A DNA stretch of 8,354 bases from Clostridiaceae bacterium (lineage in GTDB: Bacteria > Bacillota > Clostridia > Oscillospirales > Acutalibacteraceae). The stretch is taken from positions 1 to 8,354 of the forward strand of contig JAEDIH010000079.1 of the NCBI GenBank assembly GCA_016292575.1. Direction: 5' to 3'. Under the pieces are notes generated by a model. It had not been told where the DNA came from, searched no databases, and saw nothing but the letters and a program-made list of their open reading frames with translations. Made by a program: the position numbers and the translations under genes. This document shows positions 1-7,617 of the stretch, one piece after another; position 1 is the first letter of the stretch; every line of letters starts with the position of its first letter.

Positions 1-11
1 ATTTTCCAAAA

Positions 12-896
12 TCAATACTTCAGTTTTCCCTCGGCAACCTTGCGCAGATGCACGCCATAGGGTGATTTGCCGTATTTTTCGGCAGAAAGCAGCAGTTTTT
101 CGCGGCTTATCCAGCCGTTTTTGAAGCCGATCTCCTCCGGTGCGGAAATCATTACGGACTGCCTGCCCTCAACAATACGAACAAAGTTTGAAGCCTCGTT
201 AAGGCTTTCAACCGTGCCGGTGTCGAGCCACGCAAAGCCGCGACCGAGCAGCTTTACGGAAAGCTTGTTTTCCGCAAGGAAAAGCAGGTTCAAATCGGTA
301 ATTTCAAGCTCTCCGCGCGCGGACGGACGGACTTTTTTTGCCTTTTCGCAAACGGTTCCGTCATAGAAATAAAGCCCCGTAACGCAGTAATTGGACTTGG
401 GCTTTTTCGGCTTTTCCTCGATTGAAATGACTTTTTCGTTTTCATCAAACTCAACAACGCCGAAGCGCTCCGGGTCGTCAACGTAGTAGCCGAAAACGGT
501 TGCGGTGCCCTGTTCGGCGCTTTCCCTTGCCTGCCGGAGAATTGAGCCGAGCCCGTTGCCGTAAAAGATATTGTCGCCGAGTATCATGGCGCAGCAGTCG
601 CCGTCAATAAATTTTTCTCCGATTAGAAATGCCTGCGCAAGTCCGTCCGGCGAGGGCTGAACGGCGTATTCAAGCTTTACCCCGAAATCTGCTCCGTCGC
701 CGAGCAGGCGCTCAAAATTTCCGATGTCCTGCGGTGTTGAAATTATGAGTATCTCACGGATACCTGCCATCATCAGCACCGAAAGCGGATAATAGATCAT
801 CGGCTTGTCGTAAACGGGCAGAAGCTGCTTTGACGTTACCATGGTTATTGGGTAAAGCCTTGTTCCGCTTCCCCCGGCAAGAATGATTCCTTTCAT
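12..896 (-). CDS. rfbA: Glucose-1-phosphate thymidylyltransferase (RmlA/RfbA)
   Basis: This cytoplasmic enzyme makes dTDP-glucose and pyrophosphate from dTTP and glucose 1-phosphate, the first step towards dTDP-L-rhamnose and related sugars for surface polysaccharides. The 294 residues match the usual length of the family. The nucleotide-binding loop GGSGTRLYP is at 8-16, followed by TSKQLLPVYDKPMIYYPL at 21-38. LGDNIFYG at 106-113 carries the metal-ligand Asp108. An EEKP motif follows near residue 160, and WLDTGT carries a second metal-ligand Asp at 225. The start is supported by a strong AAGGAG (903-908) six bases ahead of the ATG. It is the last gene of the minus-strand run, 38 bases after the ABC permease, with a hairpin in the gap. 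The other rhamnose genes (rfbB, C, D) are not in the window and only 11 bases follow the stop. The family assignment is very secure. The physiological end product is inferred. Confidence 0.97.
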   Translation of the reverse strand: MKGIILAGGSGTRLYPITMVTSKQLLPVYDKPMIYYPLSVLMMAGIREILIISTPQDIGNFERLLGDGADFGVKLEYAVQPSPDGLAQAFLIGEKFIDGDCCAMILGDNIFYGNGLGSILRQARESAEQGTATVFGYYVDDPERFGVVEFDENEKVISIEEKPKKPKSNYCVTGLYFYDGTVCEKAKKVRPSARGELEITDLNLLFLAENKLSVKLLGRGFAWLDTGTVESLNEASNFVRIVEGRQSVMISAPEEIGFKNGWISREKLLLSAEKYGKSPYGVHLRKVAEGKLKY

Positions 897-914
897 AGCG
901 TTCTCCTTTTTTCG

Positions 915-935
915 ACCGCACTCAAAGGGTGCGGT
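915..935 (-). other. Intergenic stem-loop before rfbA, not a terminator
   Basis: A perfect 7-bp stem (ACCGCAC / GTGCGGT) with a 7-base loop fills most of the gap between the ABC permease stop codon and rfbA. The stem begins inside the permease TAA. On the minus-strand transcript it is followed by CGAAAAAAGGAG, an A-tract and the rfbA ribosome binding site, rather than by a U-tract, so it does not fit an intrinsic terminator. The plus strand has no T-run after it either. It could protect the upstream message from 3' exonucleases, mark a processing site, or influence rfbA translation. Its role is inference. Confidence 0.55.
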
Positions 936-2491
936 TACTTGTTATTAAACTCCGCCGTGGTAAGAATGTTTCTGCTGCAAAAGATGATTATTACGCCTGC
1001 AAGAATGTTGACAAGCGCCATTGCAAAGAACAGTACGCCCTCAAAAACAGGAACGAGCGCACTCATTGCAACACCGGCCGCAACGCCCGGCAGCGAACAC
1101 AGGGCGGCAAGCAGGAAATACAAGAACACTAAAAGCGCCTTGTTTCCCCCGTTACCGAAAAAGCGCTGCAAAATGAGATTCACTCCGACAAACAGGAAAT
1201 TGAAACTGAGCTTTGCAAATATCATGCCCAGAACCATGAGCGGCGAGGTATTGAGAATGAAGTAAAACGGCAAAAAGGTCAAGGTTGCCTCGGCAACCGA
1301 TGACCAAAGCTGCTCTCTGAGCATATTGATAAGCTTTTTAAACGGCGGCTCGGGAATGAGATAGACATACGGCAGCAAAAGCTCCTTTGCCCACCTGCCG
1401 GTCCCTACGGTGAAGATTGAAAAATACACATTCATAATGAACGCATAAAAGCTGTCCTTGACAATGAACGCAAAGCCGATAGTGATAACGGCAAAAACGA
1501 GGTTCACCATGTCAAGAATCAGCACCTTTGAGCGGCGGTTTTCAAGCTTGTGCTTTTCTGCAATCGCAGAAGCACCCTCGCCCCTTGAAAAGCCGGTTTT
1601 TCCAACCTTGACATTGCGCGGAGCCGTCTCCGCGGCCTTGCCCTCTTTCCTTGCGGTGATTGCCGAAAAGGAAACCTCCGTTGCCTTGAGCACGTCCTCG
1701 TAATAATCGCTTTTAAGCCTTGAAACAAGGATATAAAAGACGGCAACGCAAAGCACAAAGCACAAAACGGCAAGCAGCAGTCCTTTGTAATCGCCCGATA
1801 CTGCGGAAACCACGCCCAAGCGCACAAAGCCCGCGACAGGGAAAAAGTGCATTACGGGCGAGTTTGCGTTTTTGCAGACGTTCGAAAGCAGCTCGCCGCC
1901 CGAAGAAAAGCTTGTAAAGCCAAGACAAACGAGGAAAGAGGCAACAACGGCATAGAAAACGGCTTTGGCAATTTTGCACCTTTTATCGTCCGAGGACGTC
2001 ACGGAATAGATAAGCATTGCAAGCATCTGCGAAAGGAAAGCGACCGCCCCGTAGCCGACAAGGACGGCGATTATTGTTCCGAGCCCGACTCCGTAGGTAT
2101 CATGCACCCACGCATACTGATACAAAATGAACACGCCGAGCATCAGCGAACGACCGAGCTGGCTGAAAAGACCGAAGGTCAGAAGAATCTGCGGCTTTTT
2201 CGGGCTTGTAAAAAGGAGATTCACGTCCGCCATTGAGAACATTGAAGCTCCGTTGAGAAAGCCGTTTTTTGCAATCAGCACAAACTCAAACACATAAAGA
2301 GCAAGCACAATAGCATAAAATTCCTCAACGCTGCGCGTTCCGGCAGAGGGCAAAGAGCGGTTCCCGGTGAAAATTGTTACGCCGATAAGACCGACAAAAA
2401 CAACCAGAACAATAAGCTCCGACGGGCGGCGCAGCATTTCCCTCAGGCGGTTTTTAAGCTTGCGCGAAAGGAGAAAAACAAGTGAACTCAT
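935..2491 (-). CDS. ABC exporter membrane subunit (putative ABC_export family)
   Basis: This 518-residue polytopic membrane protein is the likely transmembrane partner of the ATPase encoded just upstream. A basic N-terminus (1-23) leads into about 12 hydrophobic segments. The first half spans roughly 26-257. A charged cytoplasmic stretch rich in Lys, Arg and Glu follows (about 258-322), then a second hydrophobic half (325-507). A loop motif recurs in both halves: NLLFTSPKKPQILL near 91-104 and LLPYVYLIPEPPFKKLI near 372-388, which suggests an internal two-fold repeat. Size and motifs resemble the large 'putative ABC exporter' family of Firmicutes. One such subunit could form the whole channel instead of a dimer of six-helix ABC-2 permeases. 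Its ATG overlaps the ATPase stop by 4 bases (ATGA), indicating translational coupling. The substrate is unknown. The family name is from recognition, not a search. Confidence 0.82.
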   Translation of the reverse strand: MSSLVFLLSRKLKNRLREMLRRPSELIVLVVFVGLIGVTIFTGNRSLPSAGTRSVEEFYAIVLALYVFEFVLIAKNGFLNGASMFSMADVNLLFTSPKKPQILLTFGLFSQLGRSLMLGVFILYQYAWVHDTYGVGLGTIIAVLVGYGAVAFLSQMLAMLIYSVTSSDDKRCKIAKAVFYAVVASFLVCLGFTSFSSGGELLSNVCKNANSPVMHFFPVAGFVRLGVVSAVSGDYKGLLLAVLCFVLCVAVFYILVSRLKSDYYEDVLKATEVSFSAITARKEGKAAETAPRNVKVGKTGFSRGEGASAIAEKHKLENRRSKVLILDMVNLVFAVITIGFAFIVKDSFYAFIMNVYFSIFTVGTGRWAKELLLPYVYLIPEPPFKKLINMLREQLWSSVAEATLTFLPFYFILNTSPLMVLGMIFAKLSFNFLFVGVNLILQRFFGNGGNKALLVFLYFLLAALCSLPGVAAGVAMSALVPVFEGVLFFAMALVNILAGVIIIFCSRNILTTAEFNNK

Positions 2492-3186
2492 GCCCTTCCC
2501 CCGCTTTCGGTCAGTTCAAAGAACAAGTCCTCAAGGCTCTTTCCGTCGGTGTCGCCGGCGCTCTTTTCGGCGCAGAATCTGCCGTCCTTCATAATGTATG
2601 CCTTGTCCCAATAGCTTTCAACGCTGTCAAGCATATGGGTGCTTATCAGCACGGTTGCTCCGCTTTCCCGAAGCTCAACAAAAAGCTCCTTGAGCTGCTT
2701 TATGGCGTGCGGATCAAGACCGACCATGGGCTCGTCAAAAATTACAACGGACGGCTTATGAACAAGGGCGCAGCAGATTGAAAGCTTTTGCTGCATACCT
2801 TTTGAAAGCTCCTTTCCGAGCTTGTCCTTTTTGTCAAGCAGCTCAAAACGCTCAAGGAGCCTGTCCGCAGTCCCGTCGTCCTCAATTTTGTATGAGCGCA
2901 GCATAAATTCAAGGTGCTCGCGTACGGTGAGCAGGTCATAGACCGCCGGCATTTCCGGAACGTAGCCGAGGATTTTTTTTGCCTCAAGGCTTTTGTTTGG
3001 AAAGCCGCCGAGGGTAATTTCGCCCTCAAAGCGAAGCAGACCGCAGATGCACTTGATTATTGTTGACTTTCCCGCGCCGTTGGGTCCGAGCAAAACGGCA
3101 ATTTCGCTGTCTGCAATGTCAAAGCTGACGGCGTTGTTTGCAATAAATTTTCCGTATTTTTTTGTAACGTTTTTTACACACAGCAT
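2488..3186 (-). CDS. ABC-transporter ATP-binding protein (ABC-2 exporter type)
   Basis: This cytoplasmic nucleotide-binding subunit powers the membrane protein encoded immediately downstream. The 232 residues form one complete ABC domain. The Walker A loop GPNGAGKST is at 34-42 and the ABC signature LSKGMQQ at 127-133. Walker B VVIFDEP is at 147-153 with catalytic Glu152, the D-loop GLDP follows, and the switch His is H184 in STH. The Q-loop reads GYVPEMPAVY (74-83), with Glu where most ABC proteins have Gln. That, with LSKGMQQ in place of LSGGQ, is common in the DrrA/CcmA-like exporter group and does not imply inactivity. GGAG (3195-3198) lies eight bases ahead of the start. The gene starts 13 bases after the symporter stop and overlaps the permease start by 4 bases. 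The exported substrate cannot be told from the sequence. Confidence 0.95.
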   Translation of the reverse strand: MLCVKNVTKKYGKFIANNAVSFDIADSEIAVLLGPNGAGKSTIIKCICGLLRFEGEITLGGFPNKSLEAKKILGYVPEMPAVYDLLTVREHLEFMLRSYKIEDDGTADRLLERFELLDKKDKLGKELSKGMQQKLSICCALVHKPSVVIFDEPMVGLDPHAIKQLKELFVELRESGATVLISTHMLDSVESYWDKAYIMKDGRFCAEKSAGDTDGKSLEDLFFELTESGGRA

Positions 3187-3199
3187 AGGTTAATCTCCG

Positions 3200-4600
3200 T
3201 TAAATCAGTTTTTCAAGACCTGACAAGTCATATTCTTCGCCGTTTCTTTTCCTTTCAAGCTGCTTTGAAAGCAGGGCAAAGCGCTCCTTTGTAATGGGAT
3301 AGAAAATAATTCCGACAAGAGCAACAACAAGGAAAAGCGACGGAATAACCGTTGCAATGTTTTCAATCGCGGCCTTTGCCGAATCGGGCTGAACAGAAAG
3401 CTCTCCGTCATATTTTCCGAAATTCAGCACCTGACCCACAATCCACATTCCGATTGCCGCGCCGAACTTCTGGAAAAACTGCGGAAACGCAGTTATCATG
3501 CTTTCGCGGCGTTTTCCGTTGATGAATTCGTCAACCTCAACAAGGTCATACGCCATTGAGTAAAAGATTGTCCAGAAGCAGGCAAGACCGAGAGCCACGG
3601 TAAAAACGGAGGCGATGAGCATCGGAGTGTTGTTGATTCCGATGAGCTTGATGATGATAAGCCCTGCAAGCATGATTGAGAAAAAGATGATTCCGGCTTT
3701 TCTCCTGTCGGTTTTTTCCGCAAGCTTTGTAACAATCGGAATCATAAGTCCCATTGAAGCTACAAGCGTGATGATGACGATGACCATTCCGCTGTCGTCC
3801 ATCCCGAGCCTTGCCTGAACAAGATAGGCAAAGTTTGCCTGAATCATTGAAGAGGAGATGAGGAAAAAGAAAACGAACAGCACAAACCAGCAAAAAGGCT
3901 TCATTTTTAGAATCTGAAGATATTCCGAAACCTTGACCTTTTCGTCTTTTTCCGCCGTATCAAAGGCCTTTTTAAGCTCGATTCCGCGCAGACTCAAGGA
4001 TGCAACAACGGCGGAAACAACCGCAAGAACGGCAAGAACGGCCGCCGTAGAAAGCCAGCCGAGCGAGGCGCTGACTCCCATGCCGATAATCAGACCCGGC
4101 AAAGCGGCAGGAACGGCGTTTCCGATAAGAATTGCAACAGTGTTGAAAAGCGAGCTTTTTCCGCGGATATCGGTGCGCTCGTCATAATCCTCGGTAATTT
4201 CCGCAACGACCGCGTAATACGGAATTGTATAGACTGTATATGCAAGCCAGAAGCACATTGTCATTGCGGTATAGAAAATGAACTTGAAAATATCGCTCGC
4301 GTTGCCCAGAGGAATGAACGCCGCAACAAAGGTGATTCCCATCGGGAAAGCGGCACGCAGCATGAACTTGCGCTTGTCCGCGCCCTTTTTATCGGCAAAA
4401 TGACCGATAATCGGATCCGTAACCGCGTCCCATATGACCGAGATGAGGCTGACCGTTGAGGCAAGCGCCGGATTCATGTGCGCAACGTCGGTCAGGAAAA
4501 GGAGATAATAGGTGTAATACATATTGTATAGAATCGACTCGGCGGCAATTCCTCCGCAATAGCCGAACTTTTTGCCTTTTGTCAGCTGACTTCTGTGCAT
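3200..4600 (-). CDS. GPH-family sugar:cation symporter (MFS_2)
   Basis: This 466-residue membrane carrier of the glycoside-pentoside-hexuronide:cation symporter family (MelB, XynB-type) probably takes up a sugar or glycoside with Na+ or H+. The N-terminus KFGYCGGIAAESILYNMYYT leads into helix 1. Helix 2 carries WDAVTDPIIGHFADK (57-71), in which Asp58 and Asp62 match the paired cation-site aspartates of MelB. PYYAVVAEITEDYDERTD (127-144) is the typical motif after helix 4. A charged central loop at about 205-235 separates the two six-helix halves. A longer frame opens at 4660, but I chose the ATG at 4600. It has AAGGGAG eight bases upstream, the protein then begins as family members do, and the longer version would add a Lys-rich 20-residue leader overlapping the protease gene. 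It lies 34 bases after the protease with no terminator between them, so co-transcription is likely. The sugar is unknown. Confidence 0.9.
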   Translation of the reverse strand: MHRSQLTKGKKFGYCGGIAAESILYNMYYTYYLLFLTDVAHMNPALASTVSLISVIWDAVTDPIIGHFADKKGADKRKFMLRAAFPMGITFVAAFIPLGNASDIFKFIFYTAMTMCFWLAYTVYTIPYYAVVAEITEDYDERTDIRGKSSLFNTVAILIGNAVPAALPGLIIGMGVSASLGWLSTAAVLAVLAVVSAVVASLSLRGIELKKAFDTAEKDEKVKVSEYLQILKMKPFCWFVLFVFFFLISSSMIQANFAYLVQARLGMDDSGMVIVIITLVASMGLMIPIVTKLAEKTDRRKAGIIFFSIMLAGLIIIKLIGINNTPMLIASVFTVALGLACFWTIFYSMAYDLVEVDEFINGKRRESMITAFPQFFQKFGAAIGMWIVGQVLNFGKYDGELSVQPDSAKAAIENIATVIPSLFLVVALVGIIFYPITKERFALLSKQLERKRNGEEYDLSGLEKLI

Positions 4601-4608
4601 TGAAAAAT

Positions 4609-4615
4609 CTCCCTT
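4609..4615 (-). promoter_or_regulatory. Ribosome binding site fixing the symporter start
   Basis: AAGGGAG on the minus strand lies eight bases before the ATG at 4600. Motif and spacing are the same as those ahead of the protease gene (7577-7583). The in-frame ATG at 4660 has no comparable site and lies inside the protease coding region. This supports the shorter 466-residue symporter. Confidence 0.8.
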
Positions 4616-4634
4616 CTGCTTTTTATATGCTTTT

Positions 4635-7568
4635 TTATGCGTATGTTTTAAGCTTTTCAATCAGTCGCTCAAGAAACGAAGCACCGCCCTTTTCGGCTGA
4701 GTCTTTTTCGCTGAGGTCAACAACCGGAGAGGGGTCAAAGCGATAGGGTTCAAGCTCCGGAAGAACAGGCAGCTCAATCGGGTTTTCATCGGAAATCTCA
4801 CCCGAAAGGGAAGCGGAAAGATAGCTTTCGTTATAGGCGTAGTCAACAACGTAGAGCTTGATGTTTTTAAGCTTTTCAAGCTTTTTGCCGCTTGTTTCGC
4901 TGAGATTCACGGTGTAGGTATAGGTTCCGTTTTCGGGTTCAATACCTTTGAAGGAGACCTTGCCGAGCGACCTGTCGTTTTCGTCAAGCACCTTGAAGCC
5001 CATAACATAGCGGTTATCCTTTATCTTTACGGTGAGCATTGCCTCATCGTTTTCAATTCTGTAATTACACTCTTCAACCGTGGGTTTATCGTTATCAACA
5101 ACAAATGGGAAAGAAACAGTGACCCTTTTGCTCTTGTAATTTGCAGGCGTTGTGGAAACCTTGTAGACATAGCTCTGTCCGTCAACAAGACCGCTCTTTC
5201 CGCCCCAAAGCAGACCCGTTTCCGGCTTTGACGGATTGTTCGTCTTGCGCGCATACTCAATAAGCGACGAGCCGCAGTAACGGAAAACCCCGCTTTGTGT
5301 GAAGAGATTATAGTCCATTCTCTTTCCGTTGCGGATAAGTCCCACGCTTACGGTGACGTACGGCTTTTTAAGCTTGCTTTGGAGAGCGTTAACGGAATAT
5401 GCGCAGTATTTTGTGTCAACGCCGTATTCCTTTGTGCTTTCAAACATATTCGCGCCGAGCGGATAATAGTCCTTTCCGTCAGTGACCATCAGTCCCCACT
5501 GTTTTCCGAGGTATGACGGCTCGCTGTCATAGAGCGTGTTATCAAAAAGCATCGGCTTTGACCAGTCGCCGTTGAAGGAGACGAACGGGATTGAAAGCGC
5601 CGGCACGGCTTCGTCCTCGCTTTCAAGGAAAACAAAGCCATCGATGAAAAAGCCGTTTTTGAAAGCTTCGCGCATTTTTGAAATCAGTTCCTGCGAAACG
5701 GTGATTTTTACCGAAACGGTTTTGCTCTCGCCCGGAGCAAGGGTAACAACGCCGTTTTCGACGCCTTTGAGGTACTCTGCACCGTAATCGGACTCCTCGA
5801 GCCTTGTCGCAGTGAGAGTATTGACATATTTTCCGTCCCCTGTTTTAATAAAGCTGTCGGTCAGCACCGCTTCGCGAAGCTTATAGCTCAAAGGAGAAGA
5901 GGAAAGGTTATGCGCCTTGAACGAAAATTCAAGCACACCGTCGGTATCCTCGCCAAGCTCGATTTTCGGTCTTGAAACACCGTCGCTTTGAGTGAGGTAT
6001 GCCGGCGTTTGAATTGCTTTTTCGATATTGACAAGACCCGCGCCCTGCTGCCTCGGCGAATAATAGGTACTGTTTCCACGGGCGGCAAAAGGCACCGCAG
6101 TGCTCATCAAAAGGCTGTTGACAAGCTCGGCACTGTCCTTTTTTGAGGCGGAGAGACTGCTTTCATTGACATACTGCTTGACAAGGGCAAAGGCACCTGC
6201 GTAATATGGCGCAGCCATGGACGTTCCGTTCATATAGCCGTATGTATTTCCGGGAATGCTTGAATAAATGTCGCTTCCGGGTGCTGTAATCTCCGGCTTA
6301 AGGCGGAGATCTGCCGTTACGCCCCACGAGGAGAACGAGGAAATTTTGACCGAGCCGACGCCGTCAATACTGAGCACCTCCGGATTCTTTGAGCTCCCCC
6401 ACGAAACCGCCGAGGAAGCAACCGCCATCGGCCATTTATAGCTTGCAGGCGAGCCCACGGTTCCATAGTCAAAAAGCTCGGCGTTCATTCTGTCATAGCC
6501 GGAAACGGCGTCGCTTTCGCCCATGCTCGCCTCGTTTCCGCCGGAGCAGGATACGGCAATGCCGCTTCTTTGAAGCTTTTTATATACGATGGCGGAAATG
6601 GGATTATCGTGATCCTGTCCGCACGGGGAGCCGAGACTCATATTGACAACGTCCGCACCGAGCTTCACCGCGTCGTCAAGGGCGGCAAGATTCGCCTCCT
6701 CCTTTGCAACAGAGTTTTTCTCATCGCCGAAAATCTTCATCAAAAGCAGCTGCGCGTCCGGCGCAACGCCGGTCATTTCGCCGCTTTTTCCTGCGGCGAT
6801 GCCGGCAACGTGGGTTCCGTGGTCGGAATACTTGTTGCCGACTGTTTTGTCAATTTCGGCATAGTCCCAGATATACGGAATTTTTTCCGAGTAATAATTC
6901 ACGCCCCAGCGCGGAACTATTGTGTTAAGCAGCTTAAAGGTTGTTATTATGTTAATATCTTTTTTTGAAAGGGTCGGCTGAGAAACGCCGGAGGAAAAAG
7001 CCTCATGGCTGCATTCAAAGCCCGTGTCAAGGACGGCAACAACAAGTCCCTTTCCGGTATAGCCCTTTTCCTGCGCTTCCAAAACGCCGGTAAAGCGGTT
7101 GTAATCAAACTTGCTGTCAAAAATCTCCTCTGTTTCCTTTTCATCATCGGGCTGACTGTATCGGGCGGCAACGCTTACGCTTTTTACGCCGGGAAGCTGT
7201 TCAATAGTTGAAATATACTTATACGGAACAACAAGCGAAAAGCCGTTGAGCACAAACGAATATGAAAACGAATTATTGAAATCGGCGGCGGAAACGGTCT
7301 TTTCAATAAGCTGCCTGAGCTTTTTCTGCGCCTGTTCAATTTTTTCATATTGCTCGCTTTGAAGATATGACGAAAGAAGCTCGCTGCGCTCCTCTGAACC
7401 CGAGACCGAATCAAGCAGACTTTCTTCCTCAAGCTCAACAATGACGGCAACGCAGTCCTCGGAATTTAAAATACCGTTGAGCTTTTCTGCTGCCGTTTTA
7501 TCCGTCAGACCGAAAAACGATGACAGTGCCATCAGAAAGCTCAGCAGCGCGGCAATGAATGATTTCAT
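4635..7568 (-). CDS. Secreted subtilisin-like serine protease (S8, cell-envelope-proteinase type)
   Basis: This 977-residue exported endopeptidase has a signal peptide at about 1-27 (MKSF plus a hydrophobic run). An inhibitor-I9-like propeptide (about 38-135) precedes the catalytic domain (about 155-520). The triad is Asp181 (VAVLDTGF), His250 (DHGTHVAG) and Ser450 (NGTSMAAP), with oxyanion Asn345 (SGGNE). VGSPASYKWPMAVASS (371-386) and the segment after the protease domain, including SIPFVSFNGDW (659-669), resemble C5a peptidase and lactocepin. An Fn3-like domain (about 530-670) and one or two further beta-sandwich domains (to about 925, with VDNDKPTVE and VVDYAYNES) follow. The PA insert usual in those relatives is not seen. 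The C-terminus is a Pro/Glu-rich linker and a short amphipathic stretch, with no LPXTG, SLH repeats or membrane anchor. It therefore probably acts outside the cell, perhaps on peptides for nutrition or on surface proteins. AAGGGAG (7577-7583) is eight bases before the ATG. It heads the run of co-oriented genes. Confidence 0.95.
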   Translation of the reverse strand: MKSFIAALLSFLMALSSFFGLTDKTAAEKLNGILNSEDCVAVIVELEEESLLDSVSGSEERSELLSSYLQSEQYEKIEQAQKKLRQLIEKTVSAADFNNSFSYSFVLNGFSLVVPYKYISTIEQLPGVKSVSVAARYSQPDDEKETEEIFDSKFDYNRFTGVLEAQEKGYTGKGLVVAVLDTGFECSHEAFSSGVSQPTLSKKDINIITTFKLLNTIVPRWGVNYYSEKIPYIWDYAEIDKTVGNKYSDHGTHVAGIAAGKSGEMTGVAPDAQLLLMKIFGDEKNSVAKEEANLAALDDAVKLGADVVNMSLGSPCGQDHDNPISAIVYKKLQRSGIAVSCSGGNEASMGESDAVSGYDRMNAELFDYGTVGSPASYKWPMAVASSAVSWGSSKNPEVLSIDGVGSVKISSFSSWGVTADLRLKPEITAPGSDIYSSIPGNTYGYMNGTSMAAPYYAGAFALVKQYVNESSLSASKKDSAELVNSLLMSTAVPFAARGNSTYYSPRQQGAGLVNIEKAIQTPAYLTQSDGVSRPKIELGEDTDGVLEFSFKAHNLSSSPLSYKLREAVLTDSFIKTGDGKYVNTLTATRLEESDYGAEYLKGVENGVVTLAPGESKTVSVKITVSQELISKMREAFKNGFFIDGFVFLESEDEAVPALSIPFVSFNGDWSKPMLFDNTLYDSEPSYLGKQWGLMVTDGKDYYPLGANMFESTKEYGVDTKYCAYSVNALQSKLKKPYVTVSVGLIRNGKRMDYNLFTQSGVFRYCGSSLIEYARKTNNPSKPETGLLWGGKSGLVDGQSYVYKVSTTPANYKSKRVTVSFPFVVDNDKPTVEECNYRIENDEAMLTVKIKDNRYVMGFKVLDENDRSLGKVSFKGIEPENGTYTYTVNLSETSGKKLEKLKNIKLYVVDYAYNESYLSASLSGEISDENPIELPVLPELEPYRFDPSPVVDLSEKDSAEKGGASFLERLIEKLKTYA

Positions 7569-7583
7569 ATAAATCTCTCCCTT

Positions 7584-7603
7584 TTACCCGTTTAAACAGG
7601 TAA
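7584..7603. promoter_or_regulatory. 20-bp near-perfect palindrome, candidate operator or 5'-UTR hairpin
   Basis: On the plus strand this reads TTACCCGTTTAAACAGGTAA. Nine of the ten symmetric base pairs are matched, the single exception being G·T in the transcript, around a GTTTAAAC core. It begins about eight bases downstream of the predicted transcription start of the protease gene and ends directly against its AAGGGAG ribosome binding site. As DNA it could be an operator for a dimeric repressor. As RNA it could fold (7-bp stem, UUUAAA loop) and hinder ribosome access. It does not match the catabolite-response (cre) consensus. No regulator gene lies in the window. Confidence 0.5.
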
Positions 7604-7617
7604 CAAACTGATATTTC

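Noticed and set aside
1..11. Bases after the rfbA stop
   Set aside because: Too short to show a terminator, a next start codon or any other signal.
1847..2236. Plus-strand 129-codon open frame opposite the ABC permease
   Set aside because: It is antisense to a clear membrane-protein gene, and its composition (many His, Arg and Lys) is what the reverse of hydrophobic codons gives. No start signal or family resemblance.
4601..4640. Repeated AAAAAGC tracts between protease and symporter, considered as a terminator
   Set aside because: They are direct, not inverted, repeats and form no stem followed by a U-run. The short gap is better read as an operon junction.
6570..6968. Plus-strand 132-codon open frame opposite the protease catalytic domain
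   Set aside because: It is a shadow of the protease coding bias. No ribosome binding site or recognisable motif, while the minus strand has the full catalytic triad.
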